64,000 bases of DNA, taken from assembly GCF_000835495.1 (NCBI RefSeq), contig NW_015622543.1:5940619-6004618 (forward strand), given 5' to 3'. The translations under genes were made by a program, and so were the position numbers. The stretch's first letter is position 1; each line of letters opens with the position of its first letter. This document shows, piece by piece, positions 1 to 12,239 of the stretch. This DNA is from Cladophialophora immunda. Taxonomy: Eukaryota > Ascomycota > Eurotiomycetes > Chaetothyriales > Herpotrichiellaceae. The notes below the pieces were generated by a model. It was given only the letters and a program-made list of their open reading frames with translations, ran no database searches and was not told the DNA's origin.

Positions 1-3000
1 GAAAGCCGCCTTGTAGATGGGTTGGCTGAATCAACCATGGTTAGGTCTGTCAAGTAAACGCCGATGAAAGGGAGACACGGTGGGAGTTGAGATTGAATAC
101 GTTGACGCAGAACAGCATAGTTGCGGGCCACATCGACAATCTTGCACATCTCGTCAAAGATTGCCTTGGTCTTCTGAGGCACGCATTCCCACGTCTTCTT
201 CATTCTTTTGATATTGGTCGAATCCAGTGCGCATACGATCGCCATGACCGTGTCAAAGTTGCGCAAGTCCAAGCATTTATTGGCAATTTTGACCCATTGT
301 TTGACGATGGCGGCTCTTTTTTTGGGTTCTTCGAGTTGAAGCACCGAGTCGGAGACCAGGTTCGAGATGTCGGTAGACAGCGTCGACATAGCGCGCACAT
401 TGACGGCCAGAGAACTGCTGCGTTTGGTCCATTCCGTCCCTAGAAGCTCTTCGGGAAGAATCGAGCAAAAGATCTTGGACGTCTTCAATGTGATCTGGCG
501 CGCGAGTTCCAGAGGGTCGAAGTCAAGGATGGAAACTGACGGGCCGCCCATTTTCCAAGCTCTCAACGCAGTGAGCTGGCTCTTGGAGATAACAGGATTT
601 GGCAATGGGGTGCTCGGGTCAATATAGGCTGCTGTTGATGTGCTCGTCTTTCCGATAGCGGACAACACTCTCGGAACGATGGGTGCATGGCTTGTGGCAA
701 CCTTCTCCGCGAGTTCAAGGATTCTCTTGCCGGCCATTGGCAATACACCAAGAAGCGACTCTCTGGCGAAGCCGACAATGACCGGAAGTGCCGTGTCATC
801 ACAATCATGCCGCCAGTGAGACTCCATCCAGCCTTTGAAGACATTGTACACGCGGAGTCGGACAGGGCCTGCGATGCTCAAGTTGTCGCCAACGTATTCG
901 AACCGAAAGATCAAGGCACGAGCAAATGTCGCAGGTGTCGCAAAGAGACGGAATGTGAGGTAGATGGTGGTGACAAAAGACACATCGGGGGCTGAGTCAG
1001 GGGCGGTCAGTCTCTCCACCAAGGCATTCAGTGTACCTCCGACGATTATGCCTTCTCGATTAAAGACAAGCTCTTGGGAATAGGTGTGAACAAGGATTTC
1101 TGCCTCGGCATCTTCTTCATCGTCAAGGGACGCGCGGCGACCACTATCATGCGATGGTCTCGAGATGGGCGCCTTCAGCGAGTGGCTAAAATCTTCATGA
1201 ACCGAGGTGACCCGCGTCGACGCCGAGGATAGGTTGCTGGGATTTGATCGTCGCTCGATGCGTTCGAAGCTACTGTCACTGCTTGTACTTCCTCCGACCG
1301 CGCGTGAACTGGACTTGCGATGATGCCTGACGTCCGCAGACTGACTGGAAACCGGAGAAGTTGCAGAGAACTTCTGATGAGCCAAAGAGGTGGAGGGCAA
1401 AGGCGAGGAGCGAATGATCTCCGCAACAACGTCATCTTTTGGTGTAGGGGGAACACTACCGGTGGCTGTGGAAGGAGATTCGGCAGTTGTAAGAGAGAGA
1501 GGCGGAGTCAGGAGGCCCTGATTGATGACGATGTGAGGGCGCTCGTCTGATCTATCTGTTCTCTTAGCTGTGGCCGACGTCACCGTGGAGGAAGTTGTGA
1601 GACGCTCCGACGGCGGGGGTTCGACGTTTGTAGGCTCTGGCGTGCTGGAGCCACCTGAATTCCTGCCCAACAGGTAACTCAAATTCTCGATCTCAAAATC
1701 CCCTATTTCTTCTAGCGTCGCTTTGGTTCGAGTGACGCACCGACCTGCAGCACTGACGCAGGCGGTGGCAGCCTGTACCAGACTGTGCGCCTCATCGGGA
1801 GAATAAATCAGGTCGTCATCCATCGAGCGGATGGGCTTGAAGACTTGGCGAGCAGCGTGGACTAGTTCAGTAATCGCGTCGTACATGGAATCTTTGGCTT
1901 GAACCAGTGGTCGAGAGGTGCTGTAGTCTCGGTCAATGACCGTTTCGACCACGGCAAATAGCTGTCGACAAGCCCGAACAGCGTTTTGTGTGGTAAGCAA
2001 CAACTCGGATGATGACCTGGATTGCATGTGAGATCCCAGGAACGAGGCCAGGACTGTCAGGAACTCGTCGTAAGAGCGATTGAGAAATTCAGATATCAGG
2101 TTGGTATTCTTCTGGCCTGTGCCACGGCTGTACGACATGCGATGTGTGAGGGATGAATGCCGCCGCATGTGGCTAGGATTGGTTGTGGAACCTTGGCTGC
2201 TATGTTTCGACAGGCCGGTTGTGCCTGAAGGTTTCGTTTTGACGGATGTTGAGGTTTGACGTCGGACAGTGGCTTGTGATTTGGTCGAGTGCTGAGATTG
2301 CAGAGCCGCGACGGATTCCGAAGAAGAGTCGGACGGTCTTGTAGCAGCTCCCGGTGACGCATCGGCTTGTTCGGTCCAGACATCGTAAAACAAGACGGCG
2401 CGGGTGACAATTCGGAACGCTTTTAAGAGCATGTCATCTAGCCGGATGTCGAGGGTATCCTTGCTGGCCGCATGGCCCACAACTACTTGTTGCAGTTCCT
2501 TTGCCGCACGCACAAGAAGAGCGAGATCAGAGAGGAGGTTTTTACGCGTCCTGCGTATGGCATCGTGCTTCTTAACCAGGGTACAATCTCTAGTCAGACA
2601 GTTGGAGCGTTCCAGCAAGGCGCGGACACCCGCGACCAGGCCTCTCATGTAGTCCTGATTGCGGAAAAGACCCAGGTTCGAATCACTCGCGCAGCGGACG
2701 AGATCCCAGAATTCGGTCAATGCTTTGAGGAGAGGTCGCATGGCAGCATAGTCGTAACCCTCGCAGTAATTGGTCGGTAGCCACCCACGCGCTCCTGTCT
2801 CAAGCAGCGTGCCATCCGCCCAGCCATTGATGTGCACAGAGTGTACCAGGATGATATCTCCGGCATTGAGAGGTAGTGTGACGGTGGTGGAGGAATGAGG
2901 AGAGGAGGGTTGGAAGGGATAGAGGGCTCGTAGATAGTTGTGGAATCTTGCGCGAGAGGAGGCCATGTCATCGAGGGATTCTATAGATGTCGGTCGTGGA

Positions 3001-3140
3001 TTCGGAGTGGCCGACCCCGTCTCTTCCATTTTGACGGATGGCCCGTGGCTTTCGTCGTCGTCGTCGTCGTCATCGTCGTCACTATTCTTGCGGATTCGTA
3101 GAGGCGCAACGTAGATATTAGAAGGCTGAGGCTCGCGCAT
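1..3140 (-). CDS. Cdc25-type Ras guanine-nucleotide exchange factor (3' end outside window)
   Basis: Activates Ras by GDP/GTP exchange, feeding cAMP/PKA or MAPK signalling at the membrane. One uninterrupted frame of 1,046 codons runs from the ATG at 3140 to the window edge, so the C terminus is missing. Domains in order: nine consecutive Asp (residues 21-29); an SH3 domain (about 70-127; ALYPF and GWLPTNY are visible); a long Ser/Thr-rich linker; the RasGEF N-terminal REM module (about 690-820); and the catalytic RasGEF domain (from about 868; LDFDPLELARQ, then GVYLTDLT close to the edge). SH3 + REM + RasGEF is the architecture of fungal Cdc25. The start is the first ATG of the frame and precedes the SH3 domain at a normal distance. 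The catalytic domain is nearly complete. Confidence 0.93.
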   Translation of the reverse strand, partial: MREPQPSNIYVAPLRIRKNSDDDDDDDDDESHGPSVKMEETGSATPNPRPTSIESLDDMASSRARFHNYLRALYPFQPSSPHSSTTVTLPLNAGDIILVHSVHINGWADGTLLETGARGWLPTNYCEGYDYAAMRPLLKALTEFWDLVRCASDSNLGLFRNQDYMRGLVAGVRALLERSNCLTRDCTLVKKHDAIRRTRKNLLSDLALLVRAAKELQQVVVGHAASKDTLDIRLDDMLLKAFRIVTRAVLFYDVWTEQADASPGAATRPSDSSSESVAALQSQHSTKSQATVRRQTSTSVKTKPSGTTGLSKHSSQGSTTNPSHMRRHSSLTHRMSYSRGTGQKNTNLISEFLNRSYDEFLTVLASFLGSHMQSRSSSELLLTTQNAVRACRQLFAVVETVIDRDYSTSRPLVQAKDSMYDAITELVHAARQVFKPIRSMDDDLIYSPDEAHSLVQAATACVSAAGRCVTRTKATLEEIGDFEIENLSYLLGRNSGGSSTPEPTNVEPPPSERLTTSSTVTSATAKRTDRSDERPHIVINQGLLTPPLSLTTAESPSTATGSVPPTPKDDVVAEIIRSSPLPSTSLAHQKFSATSPVSSQSADVRHHRKSSSRAVGGSTSSDSSFERIERRSNPSNLSSASTRVTSVHEDFSHSLKAPISRPSHDSGRRASLDDEEDAEAEILVHTYSQELVFNREGIIVGGTLNALVERLTAPDSAPDVSFVTTIYLTFRLFATPATFARALIFRFEYVGDNLSIAGPVRLRVYNVFKGWMESHWRHDCDDTALPVIVGFARESLLGVLPMAGKRILELAEKVATSHAPIVPRVLSAIGKTSTSTAAYIDPSTPLPNPVISKSQLTALRAWKMGGPSVSILDFDPLELARQITLKTSKIFCSILPEELLGTEWTKRSSSLAVNVRAMSTLSTDISNLVSDSVLQLEEPKKRAAIVKQWVKIANKCLDLRNFDTVMAIVCALDSTNIKRMKKTWECVPQKTKAIFDEMCKIVDVARNYAVLRQRIQSQLPPCLPFIGVYLTDLTMVDSANPSTRRL

Positions 3141-5253
3141 TTTGCTGCAAGAACTGTAAAAAGTCGCGGATCACATTGTTCAGTTTCGAAGTACCTGCGT
3201 CTCACAAAAGGCCATTCCCTTCGCAATCAACAGTAGGTGAACCAAGGATCCAAGGTTATGACGAGACGGCCGGAGTTGAAGAGGTAACGGCTTCAAAATA
3301 TGTGTCCAAGGGGAAACAAGGGGGCACAAGAGCAGGGCGTTGATGCGAAGCGAGGGGGGGTGTTCAAGCCGTCTGCAAGGGCCAGGAGGAGGTGGCAGCT
3401 CGGCGTCACAACAACTACACGGCTGATCCGGGGTTCGATCGACGAGGCAAAGATCAGGCTGCAGGACAACGACAAAAGAAAACGGGCTAAAGAATGAACT
3501 GTACAAATTGGTAGACACCTGTAAGGACTGACCGACGATGAAAAGAGTTTGTTGATGCAGGAAGGAAGTCACTGGAACAGTGGCACCCGGAGGAGCAGTG
3601 GGATCAACCACTGGCAGGTAGTGGAGGTCGGTCCCTGCACATAGCTGATAGTACTCCGTACTCCGTACTTCTGGCTTCCCTCGAGAGCCTAGACACCCAC
3701 CCAACGGGCCGGCAAAAGACGCAAAGACCCAGCCTGCCTGCAAGCCACCAAGCCACCCCAATGGACTTCCCAGACTCGTTCTGGTGCCCGCGTTAGCCCT
3801 TGCAACGCCGGGACCGGGCAAGTTCTAGGCCTCTGGATTGCTTCGACTCGACACACCTTTTCCTAAGCCTCATTAATCGTATGGTTGCTCCTGTCGCGAG
3901 CCCAACCCATGATACCAGGCCTAACGACTGTGTACATGCTGGTCAGAGACGAACCGTGTCTTTCAGGCACCTCATCAAAATCGTTAAGCGCAATATTCAG
4001 ATCTTTTGCCCCACGCAATCTTGCCTCTGCGCTTCCATACCCAATCTTAGAGGCCAATCTGGGTGACTTGAGCCCCTCTTCCCTCAGACCCCCAGCGACC
4101 AACAACGCCAATCGAGCAGATCATTTGACCGGGTGTGAGTCTTGGCCAGGACGCCAGAGGTCATATCCCACCCAAACTCGTCAAAGCTGGCGGGTGGCGG
4201 GTCAATGACCAAAGCTATAATCCTTGTCGTCTTTGGCTGTCTGACAAAAGGGAGTGCATGCAGCCACTACTTTTACGTGCTCAAAAAAAAAAGAGGGAAT
4301 GAGTTTTCCAGCCAAGAATCAACATCAGACTCGCTGACCCCTTAGGTACGTTTTGATGGAGCTGTCAGTGGCCTCTGGATAAGAGGAAGTTAAAATACGA
4401 GGTGCTCGCCAAACGACGGTCGCTCCGCATCCCCGGGTTACAGTCCAGGGTTTTGTAAGTCCCTGGCCTTTGCGGTCCAAAGCTGGAATTGAGCTCGTTC
4501 GAGTTCCATCTCTGCCTCCTGGTATGTCCCAACACTCAGCTTCCACCTCCCTAGGGTCACCACTCTAGCGCTTCACATCTTGGCCGTGCCCCGCAAATCC
4601 AATGATGGGGAGCAGTTCTCGTTGATTTAATGTCCGTCGAGGGTACCGCGAGACTACGGATCCTTTGACCGGACTGCTGGGACAGAAGACTGACCGCCGA
4701 TGGTTTTAAAGTTCGATTGTTCGGGAGATGAAAGTCTTGACCATCCATCCGCTCTCTGGGTGGGACGGGTCGCAGACGCATCACACGCATTATTCGTTCA
4801 ATAAAGCCAAACCTTGCTGACGATTGGTTTGCCCCAAGCAACCGGACGCTGCGAGTCTTACGAGTATAGGCGACCCAATTTGACTTGCCGCGGCTCAAAG
4901 TGGGAGAGGAACAAGGAAAGTTCTTTCTCGGGGGCTCGTCGATCTCCCCTGCTCCCCAGGACAGCGAACCAAGAAAATCAACTTCGAAGGTGCTTGTTTG
5001 CGCAATTCGCTTGTTTGAATGCTTGGATCCTTGCCCGCGACAAACAGCAACACTTAAAGCTGCCGGTAAACCCCACCGAAAGCCGACATATCTGCCTACG
5101 AATGATATTGGAAACGCCTGCCGACCCGCCGAACTCAATGTCCTATTCGTAGATCCGTTGTCCCATTAATAATGCCCTAGCAACAAAGACCAAACCAGTG
5201 TGAAAAGAGAAGCCCACCAATTTCGCACCGATTCCAAGCTACCCAGCCATCAT
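3141..5253. other. Intergenic region, no supported gene
   Basis: This is the probable promoter and 5' leader of the Ras exchange factor. Open frames of 213 codons (minus, 3180-3821) and 193 codons (minus, 4557-5138) have no recognisable domain and unusual Pro/Ser/Cys-rich composition, so I regard them as chance. A tandem ACTCCGT repeat is listed separately. Confidence 0.6.
3652..3667. repeat. Tandem ACTCCGT motif
   Basis: Two adjoining copies of the heptamer ACTCCGT, embedded in TACTCCGTACTCCGTA. This short motif recurs in intergenic DNA of many filamentous ascomycetes. Here it lies about 0.5 kb upstream of the Ras exchange factor. No function can be assigned. Confidence 0.5.
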
Positions 5254-7450
5254 CTAGCTTGCATCCAAGATAATGTGGTCCGGTACTCGACATATCTTAT
5301 TGCTCGGCAATGACTTGCGAACTACGCTGCCTGGTTGAACCGTGACACCTTCCCCAATGCTGACACCAGGACAGATAACGGCATTTGCGCCGATAATGAC
5401 TCCGGCAGCGATTTCCACCTTCTTTGCTACCCAGAGACCGTTGGTGCCCTTGCGATTGACGAGATCCCCATCCTGGTCGCTTGTCAAGATGGAGACGTCC
5501 TGCGAAATGATGGTGCGAGGTCCAATGTCGATGAGTGCAGCATCGTCAAATTTACACCGGGGACCAATGTAGCAATCGTCTCGAATGTGAAGGTTGTAGC
5601 CATAGGTGCAAAAAAAGGGCGCCTCGACCTTAACGCCGAGACCAAGAATGCCTTTGCTGTGGTTCTGCGAAGGAAACCTGTTCGTTGTGTCCTGACTTGG
5701 ATCGATGATCCTCTCCAAGAGATTCCGGATTTCCAGGTCGCTAATGCCGCTGTCTGGCCGACAAGCTTTTTTGTAGCGCCTGAGGGCCTGCTCACACCGT
5801 TGACGCTCGTAAGACAATGTCGGATCGTTGTGGGCATAGCCTACATTTCTCAGCATCCTCGATTTCTCCACGTCCTCGTGGCCAGAGATCTTGAAATTTG
5901 AGCTTGAAGATGCCATTCTGGTGTGAGTAGGAACGGTAGGATGGGCAGGCAGGGGCTGGGGAGGACCATGTGGAGGAGGGCCATATGCATGCCCATATGG
6001 TGGCTGTTGATGCTGCTGTGGCTGATGCCACTGCGGTTGCTGTTGAGAGGGGCCCGCCGCGGGCTGATGAGCTACGCTAGGACCTGCAGACTGAGGCCCT
6101 GCATGTTGAGGAGGAAAGTGCTGTTGCGGGTGTGGCCCCAGCGGAGCTTGGCTCGGAGGGTACGTGGTACCTTGTGGCGGCGGTACTCGTGACATCTCTC
6201 GGGGATGTGCACCTGAGTGTGGTTCTGGTCGATTTAGATCCGAGAGCGGTGGGAGATGCTCTGTATAAGAGCTTTGACTCTGCGCCGGCGGCCAAGGTGT
6301 GTGCTGGCTGGGACGAAGTGGTCGGCCTGGTGGCTCGTTGCGTTGTGGGCTCATCTCATACGACAGTGGGTGTTGACCTTCCCCCCCGCCGATGGGCATT
6401 GGTCGCGACTGAATGCTGTCCTGACGTTGGAGAGGACCAGGATATTCCATGTGAGGTCCCTGATAGGGCGAGGCTTCAGACACGTCACCAGGACCGTCCC
6501 TAGACTGTAACGGAACCGGGCCCCTGATGGGTGTGGGCTTGGTCGGAGCTGCACGCCTGTTCACGTTGTAGCCTTTACAAGTGAACCCCCCTCGATGACA
6601 GTTCTCACCTGGAAAGAACAGAGTATTAGTAGGTGGAGAGAATAACATTCCCGTTTCGATGGATGATCAAACTTACAAGTTGGCTGTCCTTCATCGCACT
6701 TCTTCTTCCGTTGGCGGCATGTCAGGCACCCCGTCTTCGTTCTGTTGGAGAAGTTGCGCTTTCTTTTTGGCGCGACTGTGGGCGCGCCCGTTCCTGACTC
6801 AGGGTGACCATACTGGTCGTGATTGAGCGGGCCGTTTGGCCGGGAATGATAGTCCGGGCCCCAAGACGGTGGCTGTGCCTCTGATGCGCCTGCTTCTTGC
6901 AGCAGCATTTCTGCGTGCTGCGATTCGGAGGTGCTGACCCGATGGCCATTGATGGCACTGGCTGGCTGTACTGGCTTCTCAGCGTGCCACGTATGGCCGT
7001 TCTGCTTTGCGTCATTTTGATAGAACGCAGATGTGGCATTGTGATCGGCGTTCCCCAGCGCACGCAGTGCTCGATTGGCCATGTGTTGTGGTTCAGGACC
7101 TTCCCGGGGACTGTACTCATACCGCCGCCGCTCAAGGTAATGGTCGTCTTCGCCAGACCCCGACCGTTTCCGCCTATGGCCCGCACGTTCTTGGGCATGC
7201 GGGGGCGGATAGGTGCTGCCTGAAGTTCTGGGCATGGGCTCTTCCCTGAGAGGGAGGTCATGTGGAGATGAGTGGCGACTGTCAAGTGAGGCTTCGCTTT
7301 CTGGGCTAGGGTCAATACAGACATATGGGAGACGGGACACGATGACAGACCATTGCTGGACGCATGATTGACGGCAACAAAGCCTCGGGAACCCTCATCT
7401 GGGCTTGGAGTCAAGTCATTGTCCGACTTCTGACTCGGTGGAGGAGCCAT
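5254..7450 (-). CDS. Zn2Cys6 DNA-binding domain fused to a maltose-acetyltransferase-like hexapeptide transferase
   Basis: The final intron (6609-6676) is secure because splicing completes a Zn2Cys6 cluster: CLTCRQRKKKC before it, then CENCHRGGFTC across and after it. Next comes a long Pro/Gln/His-rich linker. After that is a Mac domain (MLRNVGYAHNDPTLSYER) and a left-handed beta-helix of hexapeptide repeats (IGPR, IGANAVICPG, GEGVTVQPGS) that ends the protein. Mac plus beta-helix is the maltose/galactoside O-acetyltransferase family, which uses acetyl-CoA. The 5' end is uncertain. The in-frame ATG at 7235 gives 637 aa. An ATG at 7450 joined through a weak intron (7306-7361) gives 690 aa. Whether the transferase is active or serves as an oligomerisation or effector module cannot be told from sequence. 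Confidence 0.85.
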
Positions 7451-9491
7451 TGTCAGGAGCCAAATGATGGTCTTGAGATACCAAGAAAGGCGAGTCGGTC
7501 GGTCCCAGTGTGGCCGCGGTCTATAAGTTTTCCTGAAAGACTCTGGCCTCCTTTTGAGTGCCGACTCCTGAACACAAGAAAGGCTGAGGCTTCAAGCAGG
7601 GATATGAAGATCCCGCGAAAGTGGGCGCTTGCCCTGGCTACCCCCTTCTTGTGGGATAGGGAGAATGCCTCTTGGAAAGCACGGATTCGCCAGCAAGAGA
7701 GTTGACAACTCCTGGAGTGAGCGAGACAGCGAGACGCGCGGCGAGAAGAGACCTGTATGGGGTGTGGGCGCTTATGTTCCGTCACAACCTGAGGAGAGGT
7801 AAGCGCCGAGGACGCTGGCGAGCCCGAAACCAGGGGGATCACGCGCTTAACTGTAGCGCTGAGGTTGGGAAGGCGGGAATCATCAAGAAGGAAGCTGTAG
7901 AAGACCTCCTTGGGATCCGGATGGGAGGAAACTCAGAGAGAACAGCAGGATATCAAGAAATGCTGTAGAATGTGGCTATTGAAATGTTTGCTGGGAATTT
8001 GTCGAGTTGCAGGTAAGCGGCAGCCGCGAGAAGCGCACGTGGAGCTGGTAAGAGGAAGAAAAAGAGGATTTGACTGATGATTGCTTGCCGATGCGTAGTA
8101 AGCGGAGGGAGCCGCACTTTATGGTAGTAGCAAACTCGAGGTCCGGCGGCAGAGTAGGAGACGAAGACAATCAATCTTGTAAAGGAGCTTCGAAAAGTGT
8201 CCCAAGGGCCCAACTTAAAGCTGTCTGCAAGGAGCGGAAGAAGGGTCAAGAGGCAAAGAGGCCTAAGCACATCCTTTCCCACTTTTCGCAACTGATACTT
8301 GACAGCTAGGTGAGAAACGAGAGAGAGAGAGAGAGAGAGAGAGCCACAAGGCAGGAGGACGTTGGCAAGGGTGAGGGCGGGTGTGGGTGGGCGAGCGAGG
8401 AGCGTGTTTGGTCGGGGAGACTTCCACCACGCCAGACAAGGGGCCCTCTAAATCCACGGGGCGCTTGGAAAAGGCGCTTGCCGCATTCTTCTTGCAGCTG
8501 CGTTCTCGACGCTGACTGGCCACCCAAAGAATTGCTCAAGCCATTAGCTTTCCCAAGGGGCCGCGGGCCACCGGAAAAGCAGGCGGCAGTTGTCTGAGGA
8601 GGATGATCGTGCGGTGTGTTGAGACATGCTGAGCACTTTCATTCTCCGTCAGCAAGTTGTGCCCAGTTTTCGTCAATCATGAATCACCACCACCACCCAC
8701 CGACCAACGCCAAATTCGGGCTCTGAAAGTAGGTACGTCGTGAGTTCTCTACGACTCGCAACGGGCGGGTCACCTAGCTGACGCAGTATGCAGCTGTGTG
8801 CCTTGGTTGCATGGCGTCCGCTCCTCTGTTTCCCTCACCGTCTTCTTTCCTCCTCCGTTCTTCTCGTATCGATCCCTGCGAGGTTCTCGTGATTGACAGT
8901 CCTTTGTGCCATTCCAAGAACGGGACTAGCACGACATTTTGCCTCCCTTGTCCGAGGGTTGCCTCCCGTCACAGCTGCGCAGTTCCAAAAGCGAGGCAAG
9001 GGCTGACCTGGAATCATCAAGGGCCAAAAGGGGCCTGGGGCTTTAACCTGGATGCATGTGATGGAGGTCCATCAAGAGCAATGATTGGGCGCTCGATGTC
9101 AAATCCGAGCTCAAGTGACGCCCGCTAGCAAAGCCGCTCGTCAAAAATGCCGCCTAGACCGAGTTGCCTACCCTACAGAGTCACCTTGGATCCCGCCTGT
9201 CCTATTCTCTCATTGGACACGGCATTGTGACGACGGATCATGCACGCGTCTTGCCCCCCTCCTTGCATTTGCGTTTCTGACGAAATTGTTTCCAAAGTCA
9301 CTTCGCGCTTGCGTTTGGTCTAGCCGACTCAGCCGCTCGTCACTCGGGCCCGCCAACTGCTCCCGGGTGGAGATAAAGAGGGCGAGAAGCATGAAAGACG
9401 GTGGGTAGGTGAGACAATGGCTTGCAAGCTTCCAATTGAAATGCGCAAATGCTCATATTTTGTACGTAATACTTCTGTTATCCTAGGACGC
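7451..9491. other. Intergenic region, no supported gene
   Basis: About 2 kb between the 5' end of the Zn2Cys6-acetyltransferase gene and the 3' end of MLH3. Short frames on both strands show no domain. It contains a GA dinucleotide tract, listed separately. Confidence 0.55.
8319..8343. repeat. GA dinucleotide microsatellite
   Basis: Uninterrupted GA repeat of about 25 bp, roughly 0.9 kb upstream of the Zn2Cys6-acetyltransferase start. Probably length-polymorphic. GA tracts can influence nucleosome occupancy, but no role is shown here. Confidence 0.9.
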
Positions 9492-12239
9492 CTACTTGGC
9501 CCAACCTCTCCAGGCGTCGCCAAATCCAAGCGCGACGGCGCTGGGATCAACATCTGCACCCATGCCAGGGCCACAGTAATCCCCGCCACCAATGTCTGCC
9601 AGCACTGTTAACGTGGGTCGTCCGTGAGCGCATTGGAAAGGGAAGGTGCACTGAGAGAGTCTTTGGACAAGTTTCTGGCATTGCCTCGTATCCAGATGGT
9701 CGTTGAACATCACCGCGGTGCGGCAGGATCGAGACTTTAGCATCTCGATTATGCCTTTCGGGCAGTCCGCAATGTCGGACCACCAGGAAGGCGCATCAGA
9801 TTGTGGAGGATGGGGTAAGGGAGTGCGACGCCGCGTACGGCCTAACCATATCTCGCCTCTCATGATGTCAGCCAAAAGCTTCGGGTCGGCGCGACAACGC
9901 TCGATAATGAGGGCCGGCAGTGCGGTTACCTCCACTGCCCAGGTTTTGGGGCTGCGCGAACATTTCGAAGATTGTTCCGCTTTAGTGTTTTCAACAATGC
10001 GATAGCTGACACACCATTCCCAGAAATATTGCCTGTGCTCTCCCAAAACCCTGGCCTCAGTCTCGTCCACCTCGAAGACCAATGGTTTCGTGAGACTCAT
10101 TGAAGTGCGCTTGCAGAAGTCGTCACACAACTTTTCGAATTTGACTCTTTCATCAGCCGCATGCTGGTCGACAAGAACCAGAAGTCTCCGAGACGTCCTT
10201 TCTGCCAAGTACGGGTCGCCTTTGTCCTGAACAGCAAGGATGGCTAGAATGAACTTTCGGTCAACCTGTTGGATAATGGTGGCGTTCTGCAGAGAACCTT
10301 TGGTGATGACCTGTGAATCCCGGACAGTATCGTCCTGCCCCCCAGCAAGGTGTCGTTTTACAGAAAACCCCGGAGCTAGCCCCGACATGATGCCAGGGAT
10401 TGGTGTCTCAGGTTGGTGATGAGAGCTCGTTTGCAGATATTGCTGCAAGTTGAGCATGGGTTTTGCCCAAGGACTTTGTCCATCATTTCCCTTGCAGAGT
10501 CTAGGCCACTGACTCTGCATTCGAGTAGAACACCCGCGGGTTCCATCTGGACGCACAAGGTCTAGATTAGCCAGAGGCAAGACTCCTCCTGTGCGAGGAT
10601 GGAGGTAAATGACTTGACCATAGCGTGAGTTGACCCAGGGGAGGCCAAAGACAGACTCATCATGATCGTCATCATTGGAATCAATCTGGGTGTCACCCAC
10701 CGCCTCCTCTGGGTCCGGCTCTTCGATGTGCAGGGTTCCAAACAAGAGATGTCCCTCGGGCGTTTGCGTGGATAGGGAAGAGAGGTCGTCTGACTTTCTC
10801 AAGCCCAAGCCGAAGCGAAAATCGTCTGGTGGGGGTCGAGCACTCTTGACGCGGCGCCAATGATTTAGATACCGGGCCTCAGTTGCAAGTTTCGAAAGTT
10901 TAGTGGTGGACTCCTCAACAAGCGGATGGCAAGACCCATCTTCATGTTTACGTCGACCCTGTACCATTCGCGATGCGTTGCATCCTGGGCCGGCTGAGTA
11001 TCCATAAGCAGTGAGGAAATTAGAGACCAATGACTCAACCGCCTTTGTCACATGCTCGATGACAGGGATCATATCCGCCAGTGAATGTCCCAACCCAAAC
11101 TGGTGCGATAATTCCTGGGTCCTTGGCTCAATGTGTATGTGGAACATGGGCCATCTATCCACGGCCCTCTGCAGCTTGATAGTTTGGCCAGTGCTGTCCT
11201 CAGGTTTCGGTCCTCTGGTTGCGCCGTGCGGCGCAACCAAGTCAAGATCCAAAGACCCGAAGCTCGAGTCTTCGTAAAGCCGGTCAATGGCATCAAATAA
11301 GCAATCGCCCCTCTGCCCTCTCCGAATAGGTAAATTTCCGACAGATATAAACTGCGTTGATTTGTTTGGGCATGGTTCGAGAGAAATAACAGCACGAATG
11401 CAGAAGTGGCTCGTGCGAACGGAGGCTGAGCGCCAATTCGTGGCATCAAGAGACATCACAAGTTTAGCTTGGGACAGTGTTGTTAGGGTCGACTCCAGCG
11501 AGAAGTTTCCTTTGCTCAAGAGGGGTGTGCGGCAATGTAGACTGTGCAGTCTTTCACATCTCGTGGAGAATCGTACTTCGACCGGACGAGACTGCGCAAG
11601 CAGGTACCCAACAAGCATTTCCTTCACCCGGTTGAAAGTTCTTTCAGTCTCGGTCGAAGAAGAATAGAGTTGTGACAGGTGTTTGAAGCGGACTGGCACA
11701 TCCCCGAACAGATTGTGGACTGTAATGGTTGTGCCTTTTCGCATAATTCCCACATCTTCTCTGTCAAGTCGCAGCTGTCGACAGACGGCATTACCACGGT
11801 GTAGAATCAATCGATTCGCAAATTCTTCCGATTGATGTTCGGAGGCTATGGACAACAAAGATAGATGCGATAGGTTTGATAAGAAGCGGCCATAGCGGCC
11901 GTACATGGAATCCGAACAATTTAGTTTAGAAGAACCTAAAAAAGCGCAGTCAGATTCCTGATCATGAGGCACAACTGGCTATATCATACAGTGAAGTCTG
12001 GCCAACTGGCCTTGCTCTGAGAATTCCACCTGCTTGATTCCACTCCCATTGTCGCAGATTGAAATGTAGCCCTTTGAGAATTCTACCTCGATGGCAATTG
12101 ACGAGGCATCAGCATCCAGAGCATTTCTGAGCAGACCCTCAATGACATGCTCTGAAGATGTGATCTCGCAAGATGATGAGACCTTTGCCCAAACTTCGTC
12201 GGGAAGGAGATCGATTCGTGGACAACTCTTAGCCATCAT
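9492..12239 (-). CDS. MLH3: DNA mismatch repair / meiotic crossover protein MLH3
   Basis: MutL homologue that partners MLH1 as an endonuclease in meiotic crossing-over and mismatch repair. Two exons with an intron at 11936-11989 give 897 aa. Splicing restores the family reading ARLHC/SSKLN followed by GRYGRFLSNLSHLSLLSIAS. The N-terminal GHKL ATPase shows NALDADA and the DNGSGI loop. The C-terminal endonuclease shows DQHAADERVKFEKL (about residue 673), CRTAVMFNDHL, and the MLH3-type ending FPFQCAHGRPTL (about 853). The start is the first ATG of the frame at 12239. One oddity: the usual ATPase glutamate of the ELxxN motif reads Gly35, with a Glu one position earlier. It is divergent from MED5 across about 600 bp. 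Confidence 0.92.

Noticed and set aside
3180..3821. 213-codon open frame on the minus strand upstream of the Ras exchange factor
   Set aside because: No domain, odd composition, and it lies where a promoter and 5' leader are expected.
4557..5138. 193-codon open frame on the minus strand
   Set aside because: No recognisable motif and open frames on the opposite strand over the same DNA. Likely chance in GC-rich sequence.
5335..5901. 188-codon plus-strand frame inside the acetyltransferase gene
   Set aside because: It is the antisense shadow of the hexapeptide-repeat coding sequence.
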